Shown here one piece after another: positions 33,834 to 41,730 of a stretch of DNA of 64,000 bases. How positions within the stretch are numbered: position 1 is the stretch's first letter; each line of letters opens with the position of its first letter. The notes beneath the pieces are model-generated. The model worked only from the letters and a program-made list of their open reading frames with translations, was not told where the DNA came from and made no database searches. The position numbers were made by a program, and so were the translations under genes. Origin of the DNA: Streptomyces sp. CC208A (GTDB lineage: Bacteria; Actinomycetota; Actinomycetes; Streptomycetales; Streptomycetaceae); assembly GCF_030010625.1 (NCBI RefSeq), contig NZ_JASCXN010000026.1:59453-123452 (forward strand), in the 5' to 3' direction.

Positions 33834-35495
33834 ATGAGCCACGACGGCGCCCAGGGCGGCCGCTACGCGGGCGGTTCGGTCGCGAACGGCCGCTACCAGC
33901 TGCGCGAGCTCCTCGGCGAGGGCGGCATGGCCTCCGTCCACCTCGCGTACGACAGCGCGCTCGACCGCCAGGTGGCCGTCAAGACCCTCCACACCGAGCT
34001 GGGCCGCGAGCAGTCCTTCCGCGAGCGGTTCCGCCGCGAGGCGCAGGCCGTGGCCAAGCTCTCGCACACCAACATCGTCTCCGTCTTCGACACCGGCGAG
34101 GACACCCTCGACGGCGGCCTCATGCCGTACATCGTCATGGAGTACGTGGAGGGGCAGCCGCTCGGCTCGGTCCTCGCCGCCGACGTCCGCCAGTACGGGG
34201 CGATGCCCGCCGACAAGGCCCTGAAGGTGACGGCGGACGTGCTCGCCGCCCTGGAGGCCAGCCACGAGATGGGCCTGGTCCACCGCGACATCAAGCCCGG
34301 CAACGTGATGATGACCAAGCGCGGCGTCGTGAAGGTCATGGACTTCGGCATCGCCCGCGCCATGCAGTCCGGGGTCACCTCCATGACCCAGACCGGCATG
34401 GTCGTCGGCACCCCCCAGTACCTCTCCCCCGAGCAGGCCCTCGGCCGGCCCGTGGACGCCCGCTCCGACCTTTATTCGGTCGGCATCATGCTCTTCCAGC
34501 TGCTGACGGGCCGTCTCCCCTTCGACGCGGACTCCCCGCTCGCCATCGCCTACGCGCACGTGCAGGAGGAGCCGGTCGCCCCGTCGTCCGTCAACCGCTC
34601 GGTGACGCCCGCGATGGACGCGCTGGTCGCCCGCGCGCTGCGGAAGAACCCGAACGAGCGGTTCCCGAGCGCCGCCGCCATGCGCGACGAGTGCCTGCGG
34701 GTGCTCGCCGCCGGGCAGACCGCCGCCCCCGTGATCGTCGCCGGCGGCCCGGTCAACAGCGGTTCCGGCGTCGGCTCGGCCGTCTTCCCGCCGGTCGGCC
34801 AGACCCCGCCCCCGCACGCCGCCCCGCACGGGGTGCAGCAGCCCGGGGTGCAGCAGCCCTACCAGCCGCCGACCCCGCAGCCCGGCCCGTACGGCCCGCC
34901 GACCCCCGCCCCGACTCCGGCGCCCGGCCCCGGGTACGGCTACCCCCAGCAGGCGCCGACGCCCGCTCCCGGCTACCAGACCCCGCCGCCGGTCTCCTAC
35001 GCCCCCGCTCCCGCGCCCGTCCCGGTCGCCGCCCCGCGCCGCAACATGCCGGTGATCGTCGGCGCGATCGTCGTCGCCCTGCTCGCGGTCGGCGGCACGG
35101 TCGCCGTGCTCAACATGGGGGACGACGACAACGGCAAGGGGGGCGACGCCGCCGCTCCCGGGACCGGCGGCACCCAGCAGACCCAGACCGAGACCCCCGG
35201 CCACAAGGGCCCGGACCTGTCGAAGACCATCGACACGAAGAAGTGCACCCAGCCGAGGGAGTCGAGCGACGACCCCGACAAGTTCGAGGCGCCCGACTTC
35301 ACCTACAAGAACCTCACCTCGGTGAAGGACTGCGTCAACGCCGCCGGCTGGAAGATCAAGAAGCAGACTCCGGTGGACGAGGCCACCTACGGCGAGGACA
35401 CGGTCCTGGAGCAGTACCCGCCGGCCGGTACGGAGATCAGCCCCGAGGACGCCGAGTTCACGCTGCAGATCTCCACCGGCAACCCCCCGAGGTAG
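33834..35495 (+). CDS. Membrane Ser/Thr protein kinase with one PASTA domain
   Basis: The 553-residue PknB-type kinase has P-loop GEGGMASVHL, VKTL (Lys), catalytic loop HRDIKPGNVMM, DFGIARAM and GTPQYLSPEQAL, all within about 15-275. A Pro/Gln/Tyr-rich cytoplasmic linker (about 310-400) leads to a transmembrane helix (VIVGAIVVALLAVGGTVAVL, about 405-424). A single extracellular PASTA domain (about 470-550) includes FTYKNLTSVKDCVNAAGWK and YPPAGTEISPED. The ATG at 33834 is preferred over an upstream in-frame start because AGGGGGAC is well placed before it. PASTA domains bind muropeptides; the kinase probably monitors cell-wall state. Confidence 0.94.
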   Translation: MSHDGAQGGRYAGGSVANGRYQLRELLGEGGMASVHLAYDSALDRQVAVKTLHTELGREQSFRERFRREAQAVAKLSHTNIVSVFDTGEDTLDGGLMPYIVMEYVEGQPLGSVLAADVRQYGAMPADKALKVTADVLAALEASHEMGLVHRDIKPGNVMMTKRGVVKVMDFGIARAMQSGVTSMTQTGMVVGTPQYLSPEQALGRPVDARSDLYSVGIMLFQLLTGRLPFDADSPLAIAYAHVQEEPVAPSSVNRSVTPAMDALVARALRKNPNERFPSAAAMRDECLRVLAAGQTAAPVIVAGGPVNSGSGVGSAVFPPVGQTPPPHAAPHGVQQPGVQQPYQPPTPQPGPYGPPTPAPTPAPGPGYGYPQQAPTPAPGYQTPPPVSYAPAPAPVPVAAPRRNMPVIVGAIVVALLAVGGTVAVLNMGDDDNGKGGDAAAPGTGGTQQTQTETPGHKGPDLSKTIDTKKCTQPRESSDDPDKFEAPDFTYKNLTSVKDCVNAAGWKIKKQTPVDEATYGEDTVLEQYPPAGTEISPEDAEFTLQISTGNPPR

Positions 35496-35573
35496 CCGCC
35501 CGGATGCCGGGAACGTCCCGTCATGTGACGCTGAGTCGGACACCTCGGCGACACGGCAGGGGAGGGTTTCCCG

Positions 35574-36509
35574 GTGACTCCCACACACGGCGGGACCGAC
35601 GGCGGCAGACGCGGCGGCGGTGGCGGTAGCGGCGGGCGCCGTCGCGTACGGGCGCGGACGCGGACACAGGCGCGACCACGCGCGCGTGCCCGCCGCTCCG
35701 GGCCCGTTCTCCGGAGGACGGCGCTCGCCCCCGCCCTGGCCTGTGCTTTCACTTTGTACGGGATCTCCGGCGCGCCCCTCGCCCGGGCCGCCGAGACCCC
35801 CGTCGGCCCCCCCTCCGGGTCCCCCGCACGGGCCCCCGGCGCCCCCGCCGGGACCCCCACAGGGCGCGCCGCCCCCGCCCCCGCCCACGGCCCCACCGCC
35901 GGCCCCGCCTCGCCCGCCGTCTCCGCCTCCGCGCCCACGCCCACGCCCACCGGCGCCCCCACGACCGGCGGCCCGAGCGCCACCCCCCGGACCGGTACGC
36001 CCCCGGCTCCGGCCGCCACCACGGCGACCGGCCTCCCGGCCACCCCCACGGCCCCCTCCACCGGCCCCACCGCCCCCGTTTCCCCCACCGCTTCCTCCGC
36101 CCCCCGCCACGGCAAGCCCGCCGCCCCCACCAGCGACGCCCCCGAGCCCACCGGCTCCCCCTCGCTCGCCGGGCGGCCCGCGGGCGAGGGGCGCTCCCGG
36201 CCCGGGCGCCCCGAGACGACCGCGCCCACGGAGGACGAGGCCCCCGCCACCCCCTCTCGTGACAGAACCGCTACAGAATCCGAGGCCCCCGACGGCCTCC
36301 CGGAGGAGGAGACCGAGGCACCGGAGGAGGAGGACGCCGCCCTCCCCGGGACGGCCCGCCCCACCCGCCCCGCGGCCGCCCCCGGCCTCACCGCGCAGAA
36401 CGCCGTCACCCCCTCCGACCAGCAGGTTCCCCTCCTCACCCTCGGCGTAGGGCTGATCCTGATGGGGCTCGGCCTCGGCTTCCTCGGGCTGCGGCTGCGC
36501 CGCCGCTGA
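35574..36509 (+). CDS. Secreted Pro/Thr/Ala-rich surface protein with C-terminal TM anchor
   Basis: The 311-residue product starts with an Arg/Gly-rich N-terminus (about 10-45), then a hydrophobic signal-type segment (LAPALACAFTLYGISGAPLA, about 50-69) and AARA-like cleavage. A long mucin-like Ala/Pro/Thr region (about 75-240, PTPTPTGAPT-type repeats) is followed by an acidic stretch (EEETEAPEEEDAA). A C-terminal helix (LLTLGVGLILMGLGLGFLGL, about 285-304) and an RLRRR tail anchor it, in the manner of LAETG-less cell-surface stalks. GTG at 35574. It may be an O-mannosylated surface stalk. Unknown function; immediately downstream of the kinase. Confidence 0.75.
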   Translation: MTPTHGGTDGGRRGGGGGSGGRRRVRARTRTQARPRARARRSGPVLRRTALAPALACAFTLYGISGAPLARAAETPVGPPSGSPARAPGAPAGTPTGRAAPAPAHGPTAGPASPAVSASAPTPTPTGAPTTGGPSATPRTGTPPAPAATTATGLPATPTAPSTGPTAPVSPTASSAPRHGKPAAPTSDAPEPTGSPSLAGRPAGEGRSRPGRPETTAPTEDEAPATPSRDRTATESEAPDGLPEEETEAPEEEDAALPGTARPTRPAAAPGLTAQNAVTPSDQQVPLLTLGVGLILMGLGLGFLGLRLRRR

Positions 36510-36571
36510 CCCCGGCCGCGACCACCCGGGTCCCCCCTGAGGGGGACCCTCCGCCTCCCCCTCAGGACGGT

Positions 36572-36609
36572 TTGCCGCCCTCGGCATACCCGGTATACAT
36601 ACCCGGTAT
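36572..36609 (+). promoter_or_regulatory. Leaderless promoter and double operator of the PadR gene
   Basis: TTGCCG (36572-36577) and TATACA (36594-36599) with a 16-bp spacer precede the ATG at 36608 by 8 nt, so transcription should start at or next to the ATG. The 11-bp dyad ATACCCGGTAT occurs twice, at 36586-36596 (overlapping the -10 box) and 36599-36609 (overlapping the ATG). This is a clear autorepressor arrangement. Confidence 0.8.
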
Positions 36610-37288
36610 GTCGATCCGCCACGGGCTCCTCGCCCTCCTCGAACACGGCCCCCGCTACGGCTCCCAGCTGCGCACCGAGTTCGAATCCCGCACCGGCTCC
36701 ACCTGGCCCCTCAACGTCGGCCAGGTCTACACGACCCTGGGCCGCCTCGAACGGGACGGCCTCGTCACCCAGAACGGCGAGGACGGCGCGGGCCACGCGC
36801 TCTACGCGGTCACCGACGCCGGCCGCACCGCTCTGCGCACCTGGTTCGAGCAGCCCGTGGACCGCACCAGCCCCGCCCGCGACGAGCTCGCCATCAAGCT
36901 CGCCATGGCCGTCGGGGCGCCCGGCGTCGACATCCGCGAGGTCATCCAGTCCCAGCGCCGCCACACCGTGAAGGCGATGCAGGACTACACCCGGCTCAAG
37001 GCCCAGGCCCTCGCCGCCCTGGAGGACGACGGCTCGCGCGAGCGCGACGACGTGGCCTGGCTCCTCGTCCTGGAGCAGCTGATCTTCCAGACCGAGGCCG
37101 AGGCCCGCTGGCTCGACCACTGCGAGGCCCGGCTGATCCGGCTCTCCGCCGCCGCGCCCGCCGCCGCCCCGGAGCCGGGTGCCGGGGAGGGGGCCCGGCC
37201 CGGGCCCGGGGCGGGGGCGGGGGTCGGGGTTTCCGGGGCGGGGGCGGGGCGGGCGGAGGCGGGCGGGGGCGCGCGTCGGGGGCTCTGA
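36608..37288 (+). CDS. PadR-family transcriptional regulator
   Basis: The 226-residue regulator starts MSIRHGLLALLEHGPRYGSQL. Its winged HTH (about 1-80: QVYTTLGRLERDGLVTQNGED) and a C-terminal four-helix dimer domain (about 95-180) fit PadR subfamily 2. The last ~40 residues are Ala/Gly/Pro low complexity and differ from the family. The ATG at 36608 fits the leaderless promoter; an upstream in-frame start would run through the operator. It precedes the ABC transporter genes by 118 nt and probably represses itself and them. Confidence 0.92.
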   Translation: MSIRHGLLALLEHGPRYGSQLRTEFESRTGSTWPLNVGQVYTTLGRLERDGLVTQNGEDGAGHALYAVTDAGRTALRTWFEQPVDRTSPARDELAIKLAMAVGAPGVDIREVIQSQRRHTVKAMQDYTRLKAQALAALEDDGSRERDDVAWLLVLEQLIFQTEAEARWLDHCEARLIRLSAAAPAAAPEPGAGEGARPGPGAGAGVGVSGAGAGRAEAGGGARRGL

Positions 37289-37301
37289 TCCGGGGCCTGG
37301 T

Positions 37302-37344
37302 GCCCCGTACCGCTCACTGGTTTTCACCCGTACCGCTCACTGGT
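37302..37344. repeat. 20-bp direct repeat between PadR and ABC genes
   Basis: CCCGTACCGCTCACTGGTTT occurs at 37302-37321 and 37325-37344 (23-bp period) directly upstream of the ABC gene. The inner ACC-N7-GGT is a weak dyad, so it may be a regulator site or a recent duplication. Confidence 0.6.
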
Positions 37345-37405
37345 TTCTGCTTTCTTCTTTTCCGTTCACCGTGCGTGGTTCCGCGCACCCTAGGGGGATC
37401 ATCCG

Positions 37406-38149
37406 ATGTCCACACCGCTCACCGCGCAGCCCGTGCTGCGGCTGCAGAACCTGACCCGGGTCCACGGGTCGGGCGCCACCGAGGTGCACGCCCTGCGCGG
37501 GATCCATCTCGACGTGCACCCGGGCGAACTCGTCGCCGTCATGGGGCCGTCCGGCTCCGGCAAGTCCACGCTGCTCACCATCGCCGGCGGGCTCGACACC
37601 CCGACCTCCGGGCAGGTGCTCGTCGAGGGCACCGACATCACCGGCGCCGGGCTCAAGGAGCTCGCCGCGCTGCGCCGCCGCAGCATCGGTTACGTCTTCC
37701 AGGACTACAACCTCATCCCGGCGCTGACCGCCGCCGAGAACGTCTCCCTGCCGCGCGAGCTCGACGGGATGTCGGCGCGCAAGGCGCGGGTCGAGGCCCT
37801 TGCCGCACTTGAGGAGATGGGGCTCGGCCATCTCGCCGACCGGTTCCCCGACGAGATGTCCGGCGGCCAGCAGCAGCGCGTCGCCATCGCCCGCGCCCTC
37901 GTCGGCGACCGCCGCCTCGTCCTCGCCGACGAGCCCACCGGCGCCCTCGACTCCGAGACCGGCGAGTCCGTCCTCGCCCTGCTCCGCTCCCGCTGCGACG
38001 CGGGCGCCGCCGGCGTCCTCGTCACCCACGAGCCGCGCTTCGCCGCCTGGGCCGACCGGGTCGTCTTCCTCCGCGACGGCGCCATCGTCGACCAGACCGT
38101 GCGCAGCGAGGCCGACTCCCTCCTCACGGGCCGGGTGGCGGACGCGTGA
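37406..38149 (+). CDS. ABC transporter ATP-binding protein (MacB/LolD-type)
   Basis: The 247-residue ATPase has Walker A GPSGSGKSTLL (about 45-55), a Q-loop in YVFQDYNLIPAL, signature MSGGQQQRVAIARAL, Walker B RLVLADEPTGALD and H-loop VTHEP. It belongs to the type VII (MacB/LolD/FtsE-like) class that pairs with FtsX-type permeases and acts on peptides, lipids or antibiotics. Its TGA overlaps the GTG of the permease gene by 4 nt (GTGA). Likely under PadR control. Confidence 0.95.
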   Translation: MSTPLTAQPVLRLQNLTRVHGSGATEVHALRGIHLDVHPGELVAVMGPSGSGKSTLLTIAGGLDTPTSGQVLVEGTDITGAGLKELAALRRRSIGYVFQDYNLIPALTAAENVSLPRELDGMSARKARVEALAALEEMGLGHLADRFPDEMSGGQQQRVAIARALVGDRRLVLADEPTGALDSETGESVLALLRSRCDAGAAGVLVTHEPRFAAWADRVVFLRDGAIVDQTVRSEADSLLTGRVADA

Positions 38150-41007
38150 AGAACTGGTTCCACTCCTGGCGGGCGGCCGTCCGCATCGCCCGCCGCGACG
38201 CCTGGCGCGCCAAGGGCCGCAGCTCGCTCGTCCTCGCGATGATCGCCCTCCCCATCGTCGGCGTCAGCGCCATCGACCTCACCTACCGCAGCTCCGAACT
38301 CTCCGTCACCGAACGACTGGAGCGGACCCTCGGCGCCGCCGACGCCTCCTTCCGCGACCCCGGTTTCGGCGGCACGCCGATCCACCAGAGCCCCGACGGC
38401 GACAACTACACCCCCGCGCAGAACCTCGACGACCTCAAGGTCTGGCCCACCGGCTCCGCCGACGTCACCAAGGCCATACCGGCCGACGCCCGCTGGATCA
38501 CCGACACCCAGGGCGGCGCCAAGCTGACCACCAAGCACGGCCTGCTCCAGAGCGACGTCCGGGAGCTGAAGACGGACGACCCGATGGCCCGGGGGATCGT
38601 CACCCTCCTCGACGGCCGCCATCCGCGGAAGGCGGACGAGGTGATCGCCACCTCCGCGTTCCTGGAGCAGAGCGGCCTCTCCGTCGGCTCCACCGTTTCC
38701 GCTCGCAATTTCGACCGGCCGTACCGGATCGTGGGCTCCTACGAGCTCCCCAGCGACCTGAAGACCGCCCAGGTCATCGCGCTTCCGGGGGCTTTCCTCG
38801 CCCCCTACGAGAAGGCCGCGGAGAAGGCCGGCGCGCTCGCCCCCGGCTCCTCCACCACGTATCTGGTGCAGCGCCCCGGTGGTTTCACGTGGAACGACGT
38901 GAAGGAGATCAACGCCAAGGGCGTCGCCGTCGTCTCCCGGGCCGTCAGCCTCGACCCGCCCGCCGACTCCGAGGTGCCGCTCTACCAGCGGACCGACATG
39001 GGCGGCTTCGGCTCCGGCCAGGTCGACCGCGCCCTGCTCATCGCCTCCGTCGGCACCGTCGTCGGCCTGGCGATGCTGGAGATCTGCCTGCTCGCGGGCC
39101 CCGCCTTCGCGGTCGGCGCCCGCCGCTCCCGCCGCCAGCTCGGCCTCGTCGGCGCCAACGGCGGCTCCCGCAGCCACATCCGCGCCATCGTCCTGAGCGG
39201 CGGCCTCGTCATCGGCGTCACCGCCGCCGTCGTCGGCACGGCGCTCGCCCTGGTCCTCACCCTGGCCCTCCAGCCCTTCCTGGAGGAGTACATCGGGAAG
39301 CGGTTCGGCGCCTTCGACATCCGGCCCCTGGAACTCCTCGGGATCGCGCTGCTCGCCGTCCTCACCGGACTGCTCGCCGCCGTCGTCCCGGCGATCACCG
39401 CCTCCCGGCAGACCGTGCTCGCCTCGCTCACCGGCCGCCGCGGCGTCCGCTCCACCAGCAGGGTCCTGCCCGTCGTCGGCCTGGTCGCGCTGCTCCTCGG
39501 CGCGGCGATCGCCCTGTACGGCTCCGTCGTCACCGACCAGTTCATCATCGTCGCCGGCGGCTCCGCCATCGCCGAGCTGGGCGTGGTCGCCATGACCCCC
39601 GCTCTGGTCGGCCTCTTCGGGCGCACCGGCCGCTGGCTGCCGCTCTCGCCGCGGCTCGCGCTCCGCGACGCCGTCCGCAACCGGGGCCGTACGGCCCCCG
39701 CGGTCGCCGCCGTCCTCGCCGCCGTCGCCGGCTCGGTCGCCGTCGCCACGTACACGTCGAGCACCGACGCCCAGAACCGGGCCGAGTACACCCCCCGCCT
39801 GCCGCACGGCGCCGTCTCCTTCTTCCAGATGGAGGAGAACGGCCGGGACGTCCCCGCCGTCGCCGACGCCGTCCAGCGCTTCCTGCCGGTCGAGACCCGC
39901 GCCGACGTCTCCCGCGTGGCCGTCGGCAAGCCCGGCTGCCCGCCCTGGGGCGGCGGCGAGGGCTGCGGCCGGTACGAGGTCCTCGTGCCGCCCGCCCACC
40001 AGTGCCCGATCTGGGCCCCGCAGGCCGACGGCAGCGACCCCTACGAGAAGTTCACCGCCGAGCAGCGGCGCACCATGCTCCGCGACGACTGGCGGTGCGC
40101 GCAGGACGGAGGCGACGGCCTCTACGTCGACGGCGGGCTCCTGGTCGGCGACGACCGGCTCCTGAAGGTCCTCGGCATCACCGACGCCGGCGCCGCCAAG
40201 GCCCTCGCGGAGGGCAAGGCCCTCGCCTTCAGCAGGCCGCTGGTCGACAAGGACGGCACCGTCGGGATCAAGCAGATCACCGACCTGAAGGCCGCCGACG
40301 AGGCGTCCATGAACAACAAGCCCGTCCCCGGCAAGGTCACCGCCGTCCCCGCCCACCTGGTGCAGGGCGAGAAGACCTACGGCCTCCAGGTGCTGATGAC
40401 CCCCGCGACCGCCAAGGCCGCCGGTCTCACCGTCGTCCCCGTCGGCGCCTACTTCAGCACCGACGGGCTCCCCGACGGCGAGCAGCGCCAGAAGCTCGAC
40501 GCCGAACTGGCCGGGATCGGCGCCGGCGTCGACCTCGTCGTCGAGGAGGGGTACGTCTCCGACGACAGCGTCTTCCTGCTCGCGCTGACCGTCTTCGCCG
40601 GCCTGATCACCATCGGTGCCGCCGGAATCGCCACCGGCCTCGCCCAGGCCGACGCCGAGGCCGACCTGAAGACGCTGGCCGCCGTCGGCGCCCCGCCGCG
40701 CGTCCGCCGCACCCTCAGCGGCTTCCAGTGCGGGGTGGTCGCCGTCATGGGCGTCGCCCTCGGCTCGGTCGCGGGCCTGCTCCCGGCCGTGGGCCTCCGG
40801 CTCACCGAGGCACGCGAACGGCTCCGCTTCCACGAGGAGAACATCGCGCAGGGCTGGGGCGGCGACCCCACCCCGCCGTACGTGCCGATCGTGGTGCCCT
40901 GGGAGACGCTGGCGGCCCTGCTGGTCGCCGTCCCGCTCGGCGCGGCCCTGCTCGCCGCCCTGGTGACCCGTTCGAAGGGAGCGGTGGCCCGGCGCGCGGC
41001 GACCTGA
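38146..41007 (+). CDS. FtsX-like ABC permease, mechanotransmission type
   Basis: The 953-residue permease has an N-terminal helix (SSLVLAMIALPIVGVSAIDL, about 22-41), a large extracytoplasmic region (about 60-290), a block of hydrophobic helices (about 300-500), a second extracytoplasmic domain containing several Cys (GCPPWGGGEGCGRYEV, then HQCPIWAP), and further helices near the C-terminus (about 805-950). It fits the two-FtsX-domain form found in actinobacterial exporters. The parS-like word at 38882-38895 lies within it. The substrate is unknown; PadR linkage suggests response to a toxic hydrophobic compound. Confidence 0.92.
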   Translation: MKNWFHSWRAAVRIARRDAWRAKGRSSLVLAMIALPIVGVSAIDLTYRSSELSVTERLERTLGAADASFRDPGFGGTPIHQSPDGDNYTPAQNLDDLKVWPTGSADVTKAIPADARWITDTQGGAKLTTKHGLLQSDVRELKTDDPMARGIVTLLDGRHPRKADEVIATSAFLEQSGLSVGSTVSARNFDRPYRIVGSYELPSDLKTAQVIALPGAFLAPYEKAAEKAGALAPGSSTTYLVQRPGGFTWNDVKEINAKGVAVVSRAVSLDPPADSEVPLYQRTDMGGFGSGQVDRALLIASVGTVVGLAMLEICLLAGPAFAVGARRSRRQLGLVGANGGSRSHIRAIVLSGGLVIGVTAAVVGTALALVLTLALQPFLEEYIGKRFGAFDIRPLELLGIALLAVLTGLLAAVVPAITASRQTVLASLTGRRGVRSTSRVLPVVGLVALLLGAAIALYGSVVTDQFIIVAGGSAIAELGVVAMTPALVGLFGRTGRWLPLSPRLALRDAVRNRGRTAPAVAAVLAAVAGSVAVATYTSSTDAQNRAEYTPRLPHGAVSFFQMEENGRDVPAVADAVQRFLPVETRADVSRVAVGKPGCPPWGGGEGCGRYEVLVPPAHQCPIWAPQADGSDPYEKFTAEQRRTMLRDDWRCAQDGGDGLYVDGGLLVGDDRLLKVLGITDAGAAKALAEGKALAFSRPLVDKDGTVGIKQITDLKAADEASMNNKPVPGKVTAVPAHLVQGEKTYGLQVLMTPATAKAAGLTVVPVGAYFSTDGLPDGEQRQKLDAELAGIGAGVDLVVEEGYVSDDSVFLLALTVFAGLITIGAAGIATGLAQADAEADLKTLAAVGAPPRVRRTLSGFQCGVVAVMGVALGSVAGLLPAVGLRLTEARERLRFHEENIAQGWGGDPTPPYVPIVVPWETLAALLVAVPLGAALLAALVTRSKGAVARRAAT
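38882..38895. promoter_or_regulatory. parS variant (one mismatch)
   Basis: GTTTCACGTGGAAC differs from the parS consensus at one base and lies inside the permease gene. Single-mismatch parS sites occur in Streptomyces, so ParB may bind here. Confidence 0.6.
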
Positions 41008-41029
41008 CGGACGACTTGAGCGACGTCCG

Positions 41030-41066
41030 GCCCCGGGAGGAGGGTGGATCACCCTCCTCCCGGGGC
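41030..41066 (+). terminator. Terminator of the PadR-ABC operon
   Basis: A perfect 16-bp stem (41030-41045 with 41051-41066) with loop GGATC lies 23 nt after the permease stop codon. Confidence 0.85.
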
Positions 41067-41105
41067 ACACCTCGTGTTGAAGCGTGTGTGCGAGAGAATG
41101 GCGGC

Positions 41106-41669
41106 ATGGAGATGCCGAGGAATGACAGGTCGCCGGAGAGCCCCCAGGTCCTCATCGTGGGACAGGACGGGATGGCACTCGGCGGCGCCCAGGGCGACGA
41201 CGAATCCCGCGAGGTCCCGGTGACGGAAATGGTCGAGCAGCCTGCGAAGGTCATGCGGATCGGCAGCATGATCAAGCAGCTTCTGGAGGAAGTTCGGGCG
41301 GCACCTCTCGACGAGGCCAGCCGGGTCCGGCTCAAGGAGATCCACGCCGGCTCCGTGAAGGAGCTGGAGGACGGCCTCGCGCCGGAGCTGGTCGAGGAGC
41401 TGGAGCGCCTGTCCCTCCCGTTCACCGACGACGCCATTCCCTCCGAGGCGGAACTTCGCATCGCCCAGGCCCAGTTGGTGGGGTGGCTGGAGGGCCTCTT
41501 CCACGGCATCCAGACGGCGCTGTTCGCCCAGCAGATGGCGGCCCGCGCCCAACTGGAGCAGATGCGGCGGGCCTTGCCTCCCGGCGCCCCGCACGACGGC
41601 GACGACGAGGACGGACACGGGCACGGGCACGGCCGGGGGCGGGCGACCGGCTCGGGGCCGTATCTGTAA
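41106..41669 (+). CDS. bpa: Bacterial proteasome activator
   Basis: The 187-residue Bpa/PafE family protein has a helical core (about 45-155: MRIGSMIKQLLEEVRAAPLD, SVKELEDGLAPELVEELERL, LVGWLEGLFHGIQTALFAQ) followed by a His/Asp-rich tail. Its C-terminus PYL fits the HbYX-like ending (family members commonly end in GQYL) that docks into the proteasome alpha-ring and opens the gate without ATP. Family knowledge: actinobacterial Bpa degrades HspR and unfolded proteins. Proteasome core genes are not in this window. The ATG at 41106 (or 41112) is the start. Confidence 0.92.
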   Translation: MEMPRNDRSPESPQVLIVGQDGMALGGAQGDDESREVPVTEMVEQPAKVMRIGSMIKQLLEEVRAAPLDEASRVRLKEIHAGSVKELEDGLAPELVEELERLSLPFTDDAIPSEAELRIAQAQLVGWLEGLFHGIQTALFAQQMAARAQLEQMRRALPPGAPHDGDDEDGHGHGHGRGRATGSGPYL

Positions 41670-41677
41670 GGCGGTTG

Positions 41678-41726
41678 TACGGAGACGGGCCCGGCGCATC
41701 TCGTGTGCGCCGGGCCCGTCTCCGTA
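41678..41726. terminator. Bidirectional terminator between bpa and quinone oxidoreductase
   Basis: A perfect 21-bp stem (41678-41698 with 41706-41726) with a 7-nt loop lies between the two convergent genes. Confidence 0.9.
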
Positions 41727-41730
41727 TCCG

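Noticed and set aside
35620..36450. Pro-rich plus-strand frame inside the surface-protein gene
   Set aside because: It is the alternative frame of a Pro/Thr/Ala-rich coding region; the third-base pattern favours the annotated frame.
33579..36587. Minus-strand 1002-aa open frame across the PASTA kinase and the surface protein
   Set aside because: It spans two plus-strand genes, with long Gly/Ala low-complexity runs; no domain recognised.
37705..41070. 1121-aa minus-strand frame opposite the ABC genes
   Set aside because: Antisense shadow with Asp/Gly/Glu-rich composition; Walker and FtsX features are on the plus strand.
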